From Rhodothermales bacterium (GTDB lineage: Bacteria > Bacteroidota > Rhodothermia > Rhodothermales > JAHQVL01), in contig JAWXAX010000293.1 in NCBI GenBank assembly GCA_034439735.1, positions 1 through 34,399 of the forward strand: a DNA stretch of 34,399 bases. Direction: 5' to 3'. The notes under the pieces are model-generated. The model was not told the origin of the DNA. It did not search any database and saw nothing but the letters and a program-made list of their open reading frames with translations. Every line of letters starts with the position of its first letter. Position 1 is the first letter of the stretch. The position numbers and the translations under genes were made by a program. This document shows positions 1 through 8,330 of this stretch, in pieces.

Positions 1-1153
1 CCCGCGCACCCATCCGTGCGGCAGCGACACCCTGCACGAACTGCCAGATGCTGCGCTCCACCCGGCGCTCCGGCGACGGCTCCGGTTGACGAGCGACCCG
101 CTCCCAGTCGCCAAACCGGGCCAGCGTCAGCAGCGGCAACGAGCGCAGGTATGGTCGCCGAGGATTCTCGGGGTCCGCCAGGGAATCTAGCGCGGCGTAG
201 TGGGCCAGCCGGCGGGCGGCGTCGCGCGCATCGGCGCCGCGCCCTTCGAAGACAAGTGACGACCATAACAGCTCGCCGTAGTGCCACGCTCCCCCGCCCA
301 TCCCTGCCATCTCGCAACTCGGCACAGACCCTCCGTCGGAATCGAGGGCGCCGTTCAGGGCCAGCGAGGCGTCGTGGTACCGGCCCACGCGCAGGTATAT
401 GCGGGCCGGCAGAAAGCGCAGGTGACGGACCGGAGATGGATGAGAGGCGAGTCGCCGGGCTACATCGAGCGCCACGTCCGGCATCTGGGCCTCCATGATA
501 TGGATATACAGGTGTTGAGCCCCCGGATGATCGGGATGCCGCTCGAGCACGGATTCTAGCAAGCGCAGGGTTTCCACCGTCGTGGGGCGCGGCAATCCTT
601 CAGCATCCCAGGCGTTCCAGCCGGCCTCGCGGAGCAACGCTTCCGCATACAACACCGTCACCGTTGCATCGAGCGGCCATTGTACGTGCAGCAGCCGAAG
701 AGCCGCGCTTTCGGACGCGGTCACGGAGTCGCTTGCGGGTACAGCCCTGGAGACGGCAATCAGCGCCCGATCTCGGGGGGTGGCCGCCGTCGCGTGCTGT
801 GTCGCCAGCGCCAATAGGCGGCGCCGTTCGTGGGACATCGCGACCGTAGGAGTCGCAGGTCTGGCGGCATACGCCAGGCCCCAGTAACAGAGCGCGCAGG
901 AGGAGTCCAGCCGGATCGCTTTACGCAGGAGTCTGTTCGCCTCATCCCACTCGTGGCCGTATGCGTGGGTCATCCCCCGATCAAAAAGCCGTTGGACGCG
1001 CGGTGTGGACGAATCGACGGGCCAGGTAAACACAGCCGCCACAGCCGGATCGGGATCCGGAACCAGGTAGGGCTCGGGCATAGACACTCGCCGGCAGCCG
1101 GTCTGCATCAGGCCGGCGCCTACCAGGACTATGAACCACAGAAAGCGAGGCAT
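1..1153 (-). CDS. TPR-repeat lipoprotein, 3'-truncated by window edge
   Basis: This open frame starts with ATG at 1153 and runs off the left edge after about 384 codons, so the C-terminus is missing. A Shine-Dalgarno-like GGAAGGA lies about seven bases upstream. The N-terminus is a short hydrophobic segment ending in Cys20 (QTGC), which could be a lipoprotein signal although position -3 is unusual. Residues around 55-90 hold a tetratricopeptide-type segment with the CALCYWGLAYA motif typical of large bacterial TPR proteins that count Cys-x-x-Cys-Tyr-Trp-Gly; further helical repeats follow. TPR proteins are protein-interaction scaffolds, here probably on the periplasmic face of a membrane. No catalytic motif is visible. 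The gene lies downstream of the bactofilin terminator and so is probably transcribed separately. The family call is good; a specific function cannot be given. Confidence 0.75.
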   Translation of the reverse strand, partial: MPRFLWFIVLVGAGLMQTGCRRVSMPEPYLVPDPDPAVAAVFTWPVDSSTPRVQRLFDRGMTHAYGHEWDEANRLLRKAIRLDSSCALCYWGLAYAARPATPTVAMSHERRRLLALATQHATAATPRDRALIAVSRAVPASDSVTASESAALRLLHVQWPLDATVTVLYAEALLREAGWNAWDAEGLPRPTTVETLRLLESVLERHPDHPGAQHLYIHIMEAQMPDVALDVARRLASHPSPVRHLRFLPARIYLRVGRYHDASLALNGALDSDGGSVPSCEMAGMGGGAWHYGELLWSSLVFEGRGADARDAARRLAHYAALDSLADPENPRRPYLRSLPLLTLARFGDWERVARQPEPSPERRVERSIWQFVQGVAAARMGAR

Positions 1154-1224
1154 ACGGATGATCCTTCCCGAAACAGTGATCGATTTATTTCTCCACGTCA
1201 ATCCCCATGCCGGATCTCCCTCGC

Positions 1225-1259
1225 AAAAAAGGGGTGCCCGGATCGTTCCGAACACCCCT
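1225..1259 (-). terminator. Intrinsic terminator after the bactofilin gene
   Basis: On the minus strand a 7-bp stem (1230-1236 with 1253-1259), extended by an inner CGGA/TCCG helix, is followed by six T residues (1225-1230 read as A on the plus strand). It lies 37 bases past the bactofilin stop and before the TPR lipoprotein start, so it closes the actin-like/bactofilin transcription unit. Confidence 0.85.
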
Positions 1260-1295
1260 CGGGTCAGCATAAACCTGGTACCGCCACTCTGATTT

Positions 1296-1877
1296 CTACC
1301 AGAAGCGGCCGCGGACGGCGTCGTCGCTATCGTCCGGCAACACTTTTTCGGCGGCGTTCGTTTCCACGATCCGAACGCCGCTTTTCCAGACCGGCTTCAT
1401 CTTCGCCATCGGATTGCCGATATCGCCCATCACGAAGAGTTCCGCTTCCGAGCTGCGCTCCCGGCCAAAGGTCTGCATGCCCACTTCCTCAAAGCTATCG
1501 ACGGGTTCAGCGTTGAGTGGCGTCTTATTGCCGATCTTGATGGTCATTTCGCCTCGTGCGCCTTTTTCGGTGACGATGTCTTGCGCCTCGATCGAACCGT
1601 ACACGCGGGCGGATTCCTTGAGGACGAGCGTTTCGTGCACCTCGATGTTGCCGTGGATCTCGCCGGCGACGATGAGGTTCGTCGCCACGATCCGGCCACT
1701 CACCTTGCCCGTCTTCGATATGATGGCGCGACCATCAACCTCAAGGTCGGATTCGACGTCGCCGTCGATCCGGACGTCGTGGCACAGTTTCAGGTTGCCG
1801 CCCACAAACCTGGCGCTCGTTCCCAGGAGGGAAACCATCTCTATGTTGGGCTCGGGGGTTGTCTTTTTCCACATCAT
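1296..1877 (-). CDS. Bactofilin (polymer-forming cytoskeletal protein)
   Basis: Encodes 193 residues. Residues about 15-115 show the bactofilin (DUF583) pattern: regularly spaced hydrophobic and glycine positions such as VRIDGDVESDLEVDG, GKVSGRIVATNLIVAG and ARVYGSIEAQDIV, which form a right-handed beta-helix. Bactofilins polymerise without nucleotide and scaffold cell-shape, stalk or envelope enzymes. The core is followed by an unusually long tail of roughly 75 residues, acidic near its end and finishing in RGRFW; tails of this kind could recruit partners. The gene begins 43 bases after the stop of the actin-like gene, on the same strand, and is followed by a strong terminator, so the two are probably co-transcribed. 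Two consecutive ATG codons (1877, 1874) could serve as start. The family call is secure; the partner relation is inference. Confidence 0.92.
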   Translation of the reverse strand: MMWKKTTPEPNIEMVSLLGTSARFVGGNLKLCHDVRIDGDVESDLEVDGRAIISKTGKVSGRIVATNLIVAGEIHGNIEVHETLVLKESARVYGSIEAQDIVTEKGARGEMTIKIGNKTPLNAEPVDSFEEVGMQTFGRERSSEAELFVMGDIGNPMAKMKPVWKSGVRIVETNAAEKVLPDDSDDAVRGRFW

Positions 1878-1920
1878 GGTTTCGGTCTTTCAGAAAGTGA
1901 GTTTGTGAGCCGGGCGGCGT

Positions 1921-2958
1921 TTAGTTGGCCACCGTCTCGAGAAGATTGGCGCCGATCACAGAGACGGCCGTGTTAGCGTTGCCGATGTCGAGGCCGACGG
2001 CTGTCGATCCATCGCCATTGGAGAGATGCTTGGACCGCAGGCAGTAGCCCTGGCTCGCGAGTGTCACCGGGTTGTCGACGACCTGCATGTCCAGGATATC
2101 GGCGAATTCCTTCCGGAAACAATCCACCAGATCCTCATACATCGCTCCGCCGCCGGCGAACATCAACTTGTTTGTCTTGGCAAAATCGTTGTCCGTCCAC
2201 TTATTGCGGATAAGCGGCGAGATGACATTCTGGTAGTAGCGTTTGAGTGCGCGTTTACGGGTTTCCCGTATATCGACCCGCTGACGATTGAGCGTGATCG
2301 TTCCGTCCTGGAAGGCAAGGTCGAACTGGTGCTCCGTACGCATGCCCAGGTAATACGCTTCGCTCAACTCCTGCATGGCCAGTTCGACGGCGTAGCGGAT
2401 ACCCGGGGCGCTGACCATCGTACGCTGCACGACGCCTTCCTCATTGCTGAGGCAGGCCTCGAACGTACCGTACCCGAGGCTAATCATAAAGAAATTGCCC
2501 CGCTGCCGCATCTCGCCGAGGCGGACGCCCATGATGTGCCCGATGATTTCCGGCACGACATCGACGGCCGCGATTTCGATATTCATCATCTCCCGCTCGC
2601 CGCCGCCGTAGGTGCACGTGTCGTAGTTCACCTTCTGCGCGTTGCCGATGAACTCGGCGACGTGCTGGCGATTGACGTGGAAAGTAGATTGCGGGAAGCC
2701 TAGCGTGAGCGTGATCGGCGAAGCCCCCATCGTGGCGGCCAGGAGCAGCCCGCTCTTGAGGAGCAACCGGTAGTCGAGATCGAGTGGAGAGCTATTGATC
2801 AGCCGCTGGGGCGCCACGCCTTCTGTCATGGCGAGGTGACCGATGATGTACCCCGATCCATTTTCGTAAATCTTGAGCCCGCGCAGGAGATCGTGCGATA
2901 CGCTCCGCAACTCGCTGTTGTGGCTCTCGACGACGCTCGGGAACATGACCGTTCTCAT
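1921..2958 (-). CDS. ParM/StbA-type actin-like ATPase, apparently circularly permuted
   Basis: Encodes 345 residues from ATG 2958, which has an AGGGAAGG ribosome site about 8-10 bases upstream; the longer frame to 3078 adds low-complexity sequence without motifs. Actin-fold landmarks are visible but out of order. The protein opens with MFPSVVESHN, which in ParM-like proteins comes after the first nucleotide-binding loop. Then come a connect-1-like DVVPEIIGHIMG (133-144), a phosphate-2-like ISLGYGTFEA (159-168) and an adenosine-motif-like KLMFAGGGAMYEDL (264-277). The phosphate-1 motif GLDIGNANTAVSVI sits at 322-335, ten residues from the C-terminus, after a short linker (RSKHLSNGDGS). Phosphate-2 has Ser160 where an Asp is usual. 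Actin-like ATPases form dynamic filaments. Co-location with bactofilin suggests a joint cytoskeletal role, which is inference. Confidence 0.85.
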   Translation of the reverse strand: MRTVMFPSVVESHNSELRSVSHDLLRGLKIYENGSGYIIGHLAMTEGVAPQRLINSSPLDLDYRLLLKSGLLLAATMGASPITLTLGFPQSTFHVNRQHVAEFIGNAQKVNYDTCTYGGGEREMMNIEIAAVDVVPEIIGHIMGVRLGEMRQRGNFFMISLGYGTFEACLSNEEGVVQRTMVSAPGIRYAVELAMQELSEAYYLGMRTEHQFDLAFQDGTITLNRQRVDIRETRKRALKRYYQNVISPLIRNKWTDNDFAKTNKLMFAGGGAMYEDLVDCFRKEFADILDMQVVDNPVTLASQGYCLRSKHLSNGDGSTAVGLDIGNANTAVSVIGANLLETVAN

Positions 2959-3230
2959 GTAAGTGACCTTCCCTGAATGTGGATTTGACTTGGATAGGGA
3001 AGCGGATTTCAAAGAATATGCCACAGGAAACCCCGGCCGCGCCGGCGGCTCGCCAGCCCCCTGTCTCTTGCCCCTCACACTCCTCCCCGTGCTCCCCAGA
3101 ACTATGCTCCTTGCCCAGAAACTGCCGTCTTTTCTGCCTTTCGAAGCCTAAATCGAAGGCGTGTGATTCGCCGGCGGGCCCCGGTAAACCTCTCCAACGC
3201 GAGCGAATGACCGGACGGAATTTTCCTCTA
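2959..3230. other. Intergenic leader between patatin and actin-like genes
   Basis: These 272 bases separate two minus-strand genes. The open frames seen here are low-complexity, pyrimidine-rich on the plus strand, and carry no motif. The stretch is long enough to hold a separate promoter for the actin-like/bactofilin pair. I see no convincing promoter boxes or terminator. Confidence 0.4.
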
Positions 3231-4496
3231 TCAGGCGGAAGGTTTCGCTGTTGTCTCCCGTAGCGCGATGCGGAGGAAGTCCCCGATTTCATCATGCTGC
3301 AGGCGTGCGTCATCGTATCCGATCTCGATGAGTTGGTCGACGTAACCGCGCTCAAAGAGGACCATGCTCATCCAGTCTGCGCTCTTCGTCTGCTCCGAGC
3401 CCAGACCGCGGGTCAAGAGGCGAAACGCACCGCTGAAATGGGGGTGGTGATGGCCGGCTAACCTTCCGATGTCCACAGACGGCCGCAGGAGGAGCATGTG
3501 GATCGGGCGAAGGCCTCGACGGTGTTTGCGCGGGACATGGGTGATGAGCTCGTTGATCCGCCGGAGCATCAGGGCGTCCTGATCAAGTACGTCCAGGAAG
3601 ATGGCGTTCATGAGGATCCCGATCACCTGCGCCACAGGAGGATACCCCACGACGGACGGCTGATCCGCCTCGACACGGGACCGGTCGTACCGGGTGGAGA
3701 TGACCATCAGATGGTCCGCCCCCATATTGACCGCCGGCGACAGCGGCATGGTCATCCGAACGCCCCCGTCGCCGTACCAGGCGCCATTGATGTAGACCGC
3801 CGGGAAAATGACCGGCAGCGCCGCCGAAGCCATGATATGATCCACTTCCATCCTCGTCGATATGGCGATCCGGTTCGGGCGTACCCAGCGATCGACGGAG
3901 CTGCCGTGGACAAACGTGGTCGTCTGCCCCGTCATATAGTTGGTGGCCGTAACGGCAAGGGCATGGAGCCGGCCAGCGGCGATGTTGGCGCTTACGCCGT
4001 CGAGCAGCCCGTTGCGCGCGTTGAGCTTATCCATCATGTAGTCGCGCAGCGGGGAAGGATCGAGCAGCCCCCGCCGGCCGGACATGTTGAAGTCGCCGGC
4101 ACCGGCTACGGAATCGGCATCTACGGAATTCATCATGCGCCGGATGAAACTGACGGTCGACTCAGGCCGGATCACCCGCTCGTGCACGAGATCCCGCCAG
4201 CAGTCTAGCAGCCCGGCGGCGGCCTCCCGAAAGGTCCCGGTGTGGTTGGCGAGATATCCGGTGTTGATCGCGCCCGCGGAGATGCCGGTCATGATCTGAA
4301 ACTGGGTTTCGGGAAACGCTTCGGCAATGTACTTTAACACGCCGGCCTGGTACGCGCCGCGAGCTCCCCCACCGCTCAGCACGAGCGCCAGTTTTTTCGG
4401 CGGTGCGGGGGGAACGAAAAACGTCCGGATTTTTTGATACGTTGAGTCGAGCACGCGATCTTCGGGTTCGTCTGCGGTCGGGTTGTCCGTTGCCAC
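3231..4496 (-). CDS. Patatin-like phospholipase (RssA type)
   Basis: The oxyanion-loop motif LVLSGGGARGAYQAG is followed by the nucleophile elbow GISAG and, later, the catalytic Asp in GDGGVRMTMPLSP. This is the Ser-Asp dyad order of patatin-family lipid acyl hydrolases. The remaining fold, including VTATNYMTGQTT and SAALPVIFPAV, matches bacterial RssA-like proteins, which cleave phospholipid or other lipid acyl esters in the cytoplasm or at the membrane. No signal peptide is visible. The start is uncertain: GTG 4496 is given, but TTG at 4514 (preceded by GGGGG) and TTG at 4553 are in frame. The gene lies 272 bases upstream of the actin-like gene on the same strand and is divergent from the DprA-like gene. 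A shared promoter region would lie in 4497-4583. The substrate is unknown. Confidence 0.88.
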   Translation of the reverse strand: MATDNPTADEPEDRVLDSTYQKIRTFFVPPAPPKKLALVLSGGGARGAYQAGVLKYIAEAFPETQFQIMTGISAGAINTGYLANHTGTFREAAAGLLDCWRDLVHERVIRPESTVSFIRRMMNSVDADSVAGAGDFNMSGRRGLLDPSPLRDYMMDKLNARNGLLDGVSANIAAGRLHALAVTATNYMTGQTTTFVHGSSVDRWVRPNRIAISTRMEVDHIMASAALPVIFPAVYINGAWYGDGGVRMTMPLSPAVNMGADHLMVISTRYDRSRVEADQPSVVGYPPVAQVIGILMNAIFLDVLDQDALMLRRINELITHVPRKHRRGLRPIHMLLLRPSVDIGRLAGHHHPHFSGAFRLLTRGLGSEQTKSADWMSMVLFERGYVDQLIEIGYDDARLQHDEIGDFLRIALRETTAKPSA

Positions 4497-4583
4497 GCCT
4501 TTCCGTCGTCGCAAAATAACCCCCGATCGAAGATAACCCCAATTCGTTTTCAAGTTCGACGAAAACCTGACGATCGCGCCGGC

Positions 4584-5480
4584 ATGCCCGTATCCCCACG
4601 CTCCTTACTCGCTCACGCGCTGGAACGCCTCGACGGTGTCGGGCGCATCAGCGCCGGCCGGTTGCTGCGCTATTTCGAGAGCTACGAGGCCCTGACTTCG
4701 TTCCCACGTGAGCAAGTGCTGACCCGTCTGAAGAGCGCCCCGAACGGAGGCCGACTGGTCGATCGTCTGTTCGATCGGGCAGAGATGGAGCCGATCCTGG
4801 CCAACTCGGCAGCCGAACTCGGCGCTCTGACGGCAACGGGCATCACGCCGCTGGCGGCTGGAGATCCCGGGTGGCCGGCCGGCATCGCTCTGCTTCCCGC
4901 GGCCGAGCAGCCCAATCTGCTGTATGTCTACGGCGCGACAGGCGTGTTGCGCCGACCGCTTGTCGCGTTTTTCGGCAAGGCCACGCTGCGTACGGAGGCG
5001 TTCGAATATGCACAGGGATTGGCTGTGTTTCTGGCCAGCCGGGGGATCCACCCCGTGATCGGGGCCGCGCACGGATTCGATGTCGTTCTCGCGAAACTGA
5101 GCGCCAGCCCCGAATCGCCGGCCGCCGCCCTGATGACCTGCGCCTGCGGCCTTGCCCAGATCGCTCCGCCGGTTCGGCCAACCGTCAGCGCCACCGTGCG
5201 CGCCGGCGGAGCGCTGATGTCCAGCTTTGCCCTGCATCATCCCCATTACCCGCACCAGGATGACGACCAGGCGCTACTGATGGCGGCGACGGCTTCCGCC
5301 GGCGTCTTTCTGGACCCCGCACCGGGCGAGCCGGCGTGGAAGGCCCTCGAGTGGATGCTGGCGACGCACCAGCCGGTCTTCGCGACGACAGACGGCAACC
5401 ATGCCCTCCCTAAAGCCGTGCACCTATTGGCTTCCGACATGGATCAAGAATGGGTAGCCGCGTCGTTGACACTCACGTGA
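4584..5480 (+). CDS. DprA/Smf-like protein with eroded motifs
   Basis: Encodes 298 residues. The N-terminal part (about 5-45) has a helix-hairpin-helix-like region, LDGVGRISAGRLLRYF, as in DprA. It is followed by a Rossmann-like domain whose order resembles DprA: DPGWPAGIALLPAAEQPNLLYVYG (the family has YP..L..I.DPP..L...G), VAFFGKATLRTEAFEYAQGLA (where VG.R..T.YG is usual), LASRGIHPVIGAAHGFD (where SG.A.GID..AH is usual), then FATTDGNHALPKAVH near the end. DprA loads RecA on incoming single-stranded DNA during transformation. Here the VG.R arginine and the histidine after GID are not in their usual places, so DNA binding may be changed or lost. The downstream metalloenzyme gene overlaps it, which suggests translational coupling. 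The family call is moderate. Confidence 0.62.
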   Translation: MPVSPRSLLAHALERLDGVGRISAGRLLRYFESYEALTSFPREQVLTRLKSAPNGGRLVDRLFDRAEMEPILANSAAELGALTATGITPLAAGDPGWPAGIALLPAAEQPNLLYVYGATGVLRRPLVAFFGKATLRTEAFEYAQGLAVFLASRGIHPVIGAAHGFDVVLAKLSASPESPAAALMTCACGLAQIAPPVRPTVSATVRAGGALMSSFALHHPHYPHQDDDQALLMAATASAGVFLDPAPGEPAWKALEWMLATHQPVFATTDGNHALPKAVHLLASDMDQEWVAASLTLT

Positions 5481-6442
5481 CTACGCCCGCGTACATCCTG
5501 TTCATCTTCGTCGACGGCATCGGCCTGGGGCCGGCGAATGCGTCGACCAATCCGTTTGCCGCACGTACATACCACGGCATGGAGGCCCTTGCCGGCGGAC
5601 AGCCGCTTACGATGGAGGCCGGCAGCATCAGCGAATTGAACCACGTATTCCACGGTATCGATGCCACGCTGGGGATGGACGGCCTACCCCAGAGCGGCAC
5701 CGGCCAGGCTACCCTGTTCACGGGTCGAAACGCCGCGCAACTCGCCGGCCAGCATTATGGGCCGTATCCGCCCATCGCCACCCACGCGAGCATCGCCGAA
5801 GCCAACCTCTTCCGACAATTGTCGACGCAGCGTGCACTCCCAATCGACCGACTCGCCTTCGCCAATGCCTATCCGCCGCCGTTTTTTTCATATGCGGAAT
5901 CGCGAAACCGGTGGACCGTCACGACGCGTTGTTGCCGGGACGCCGGCGTCCGGATCCGGACAATGGACGACCTCAGGGCCGGCGAGGCTCTATCCGCCGA
6001 ATTGACTAACCGCAGTCTGGTCGAAAAATTGGGCATCGACTGCCCAATCGTTTCCGAAGAGGAGGCCGCCCGGCGGCTGGTGGATCTGGCCCAACGTCAC
6101 GTGTTTACCCTTTTCGAGTATTATCTGACCGATAAGGCCGGCCATGCGCAGGACACCGCGCGCGCGGAGGACGTAGTGCGTTCGCTCGACCGCTTCGTTG
6201 GCACATTGCTTGAGACGGTGGATCTAACACGGACGCTCCTCATCCTCACGTCGGATCACGGCAACCTGGAAGACCTCGGCACCCGTGGCCATACCCGCAA
6301 CCCGGTACCCTTTGTGGCGCTCGGGGCCGGTGCCTCGGCCATGGCCTCGGTGAGATCGTTGATGGATGTCGTGCCCGCGCTGCTGGCGATCCCGACGAAA
6401 GCCGTCGGGGCTGCGCATGCGCCGGCCGGCGCTTCGAGTTGA
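5477..6442 (+). CDS. Alkaline-phosphatase-superfamily metalloenzyme (phosphoglycerate mutase-like)
   Basis: The protein carries the split metal-binding signature of the metalloenzyme family that includes cofactor-independent phosphoglycerate mutase and phosphopentomutase. It has FIFVDGIGLG at the N-terminus, a nucleophile region LPQSGTGQATLFTG, YYLTDKAGHAQD in the middle, and TSDHGNLED plus RGHTRNPVPFVALG near the C-terminus. At about 321 residues it is shorter than full phosphoglycerate mutase (around 510) and lacks the inserted phosphatase domain, so it is probably a hydrolase or mutase on another phosphorylated small molecule. GTG 5477 gives a four-base GTGA overlap with the upstream stop; ATG 5450 is an equally open alternative adding nine residues. 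It is cytoplasmic, with no signal peptide. The substrate is unknown. Confidence 0.8.
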   Translation: MTTPAYILFIFVDGIGLGPANASTNPFAARTYHGMEALAGGQPLTMEAGSISELNHVFHGIDATLGMDGLPQSGTGQATLFTGRNAAQLAGQHYGPYPPIATHASIAEANLFRQLSTQRALPIDRLAFANAYPPPFFSYAESRNRWTVTTRCCRDAGVRIRTMDDLRAGEALSAELTNRSLVEKLGIDCPIVSEEEAARRLVDLAQRHVFTLFEYYLTDKAGHAQDTARAEDVVRSLDRFVGTLLETVDLTRTLLILTSDHGNLEDLGTRGHTRNPVPFVALGAGASAMASVRSLMDVVPALLAIPTKAVGAAHAPAGASS

Positions 6443-6538
6443 AACGTGGCCACAAAACGTGGCCTTGAAACATGCCCTTTCAGGGTTCGTTTTCACCCTC
6501 GTGATCCGTGCCATCACCCTCTCATTCCGGGATCCCAC

Positions 6539-8320
6539 ATGAACGCCGCGCCTTCCGTTGGCCCTGCCGCACGCCCCCCTCGCAGCCGGGCTTTAACGCA
6601 AGGGCTGTGCCTGCCCGTGCGCCTCGTTGTGTGGCTCAGTATGTCACTCAGTCTGTCACTCATCGTTGGCACGCCGAGCCTCTTCGCGCAGGACGAATCG
6701 GATCGCGAAGGCCGCATCCGGGCCGAACAATTGCTCGTGCGCGGGATGACGCGGGCGTACCTCGGCGAACACACCGAGGCCCTCCAGCTGTACCAGCAAG
6801 CCCTCCCCCTTGCCAGAGGCGACGCGGCCATCCATGCGGCTATAGCGGCTTCCTATGAGGCGACGAGCCAATATGCCTCCGCGATCACCTTTGCCGAGCA
6901 GGCCATCACGCTCGCTCCAGAGCAACACGCCTATTATACCCAACTCGCCAATCTCTTTTTGCTCGCCGGCAACCGGGAGGGCGCCCGAAGCACCCTTGAA
7001 CGTCTGCTGGTGGTAGACCCGGCCAATCTGGACGCCCTGTTTGAATTGGCCTATGTGCAACACATCGACGGTGATTTCTCCGGCGCGATTGCAACGTACA
7101 GACTTATTGAAACCCATACAGGGCCGGCGCTGGACATAAAATTCCGCCAACTCCAGCTGTATCAGAAGATGGGCGACCATAGCGGGGCGGAGGCCACGTT
7201 GCGGGAGATGATCACGCTCGAGCCTGAAAATGTGACGCTGTATCAACGGCTGAGCGAAGCGTATCTGAGTAACGAGCAGCCCGCCGAAGCGCGTCACATG
7301 CTGGAAACGGCGCTGGAGTTTGAGCCGGCGAACGTGGACCTGATCGTTGCGCTGGCTACCGAGTACCGCAAGGAGGGCCAGGGCGAACGCGCCGATTCGC
7401 TCATGCAGCGTACCTTGTCGGACGACAGCAGCACCGCCGAGCAACGACTGTTGCAGGCGCGTTATCTGTATAATGAATCCCGGCGAGACTCCGCCTTTGT
7501 ACAGCCGGCGCGTGCGCTCCTGGAGCGCATCACTCGGCTCGACACGCCAACCGAAGAAGCCTGGCTGATGCTGGGCGAAATACAGATTGCCTCGGGCGCT
7601 TTACGCGCCGGCGGCGAGTCGATTTACCAGGCGTTGACGCTCAACCCGCGTTCGCAGGGCCAATGGTCTCGCTCCGCCTGGGCGTTTCTTGAGGGTGGGA
7701 TGGCCGAGCGTTCGGCCGAAGTGGCTGAAGAAGCGCTAATGCTTTTCCCAGGAGACATCGAACTGCTCAGAATTTCCGGTCTGGCGCTCCTGGAATTAGA
7801 CCGCAACGAAGAAGCGGTCGACCGCCTTGCCGAGGCCATCGAGTTGACACGTCGCGATGCCGTCGAGGCCCCCATGGCAAGCGACCTCTATGCCGCGCTC
7901 GGTATGCTTTATGGGCGTCTGGGCCATATCGAAAGCGCCGATGCGCACTACGAACAGGCGATCGAGGTCAACCCGAACAATGTCATGGCGCTAAACAATT
8001 ACGCCTACAGCCTCGCGGTTCGCGGCGATCAATTAAAGAAAGCGCAACGGTATGCGGAACACGCCGTGGCAACTTCTCCCGGCAGCCCATCGTTTGTGGA
8101 CACCCTGGCCTGGGTGTATTTCGCCTCGGGCGACTACGAAGGCGCGCGCGCATTGCTTGAACAGGCGCTGAGGCTTCGTGGCGCCGGCCCTGCCGTCCAC
8201 GAGCACTATGGCGATGTGCTGCACAAGCTCGGCCGGCACCCAGAAGCCCGGTCCGCCTGGGAAAAGGCGCTCCAGATGGACCCGGCCAACACGTCGCTCG
8301 AATCCAAACTGAGCCAATAA
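6539..8320 (+). CDS. Secreted TPR-repeat protein
   Basis: Encodes 593 residues from ATG 6539; the open frame extends upstream to 6446, but that part has no signal-like start. Residues about 20-50 form a hydrophobic signal sequence ending in SLFAQ, so the protein is exported. The rest is a long array of tetratricopeptide repeats, for example AYLGEHTEALQLYQQALPLA, YAQLANLFLLAGNREGARSTL-like units and ANYAYSLAVRG-type helices, ending in GRHPEARSAWEKALQMDPAN. TPR arrays bind other proteins; in Bacteroidota an exported TPR protein commonly precedes a DUF4292 lipoprotein and an M23/EnvC gene, as it does here. The stop lies ten bases before the ATG of the next gene, so the genes are likely co-transcribed. 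A structural or assembly role at the envelope is inference from context. Confidence 0.85.
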   Translation: MNAAPSVGPAARPPRSRALTQGLCLPVRLVVWLSMSLSLSLIVGTPSLFAQDESDREGRIRAEQLLVRGMTRAYLGEHTEALQLYQQALPLARGDAAIHAAIAASYEATSQYASAITFAEQAITLAPEQHAYYTQLANLFLLAGNREGARSTLERLLVVDPANLDALFELAYVQHIDGDFSGAIATYRLIETHTGPALDIKFRQLQLYQKMGDHSGAEATLREMITLEPENVTLYQRLSEAYLSNEQPAEARHMLETALEFEPANVDLIVALATEYRKEGQGERADSLMQRTLSDDSSTAEQRLLQARYLYNESRRDSAFVQPARALLERITRLDTPTEEAWLMLGEIQIASGALRAGGESIYQALTLNPRSQGQWSRSAWAFLEGGMAERSAEVAEEALMLFPGDIELLRISGLALLELDRNEEAVDRLAEAIELTRRDAVEAPMASDLYAALGMLYGRLGHIESADAHYEQAIEVNPNNVMALNNYAYSLAVRGDQLKKAQRYAEHAVATSPGSPSFVDTLAWVYFASGDYEGARALLEQALRLRGAGPAVHEHYGDVLHKLGRHPEARSAWEKALQMDPANTSLESKLSQ

Positions 8321-8330
8321 CTGCTTGTTG

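Noticed and set aside
2026-2703. A 225-codon open frame on the plus strand
   Set aside because: It is antisense to the actin-like gene, which has clear family motifs and a ribosome site.
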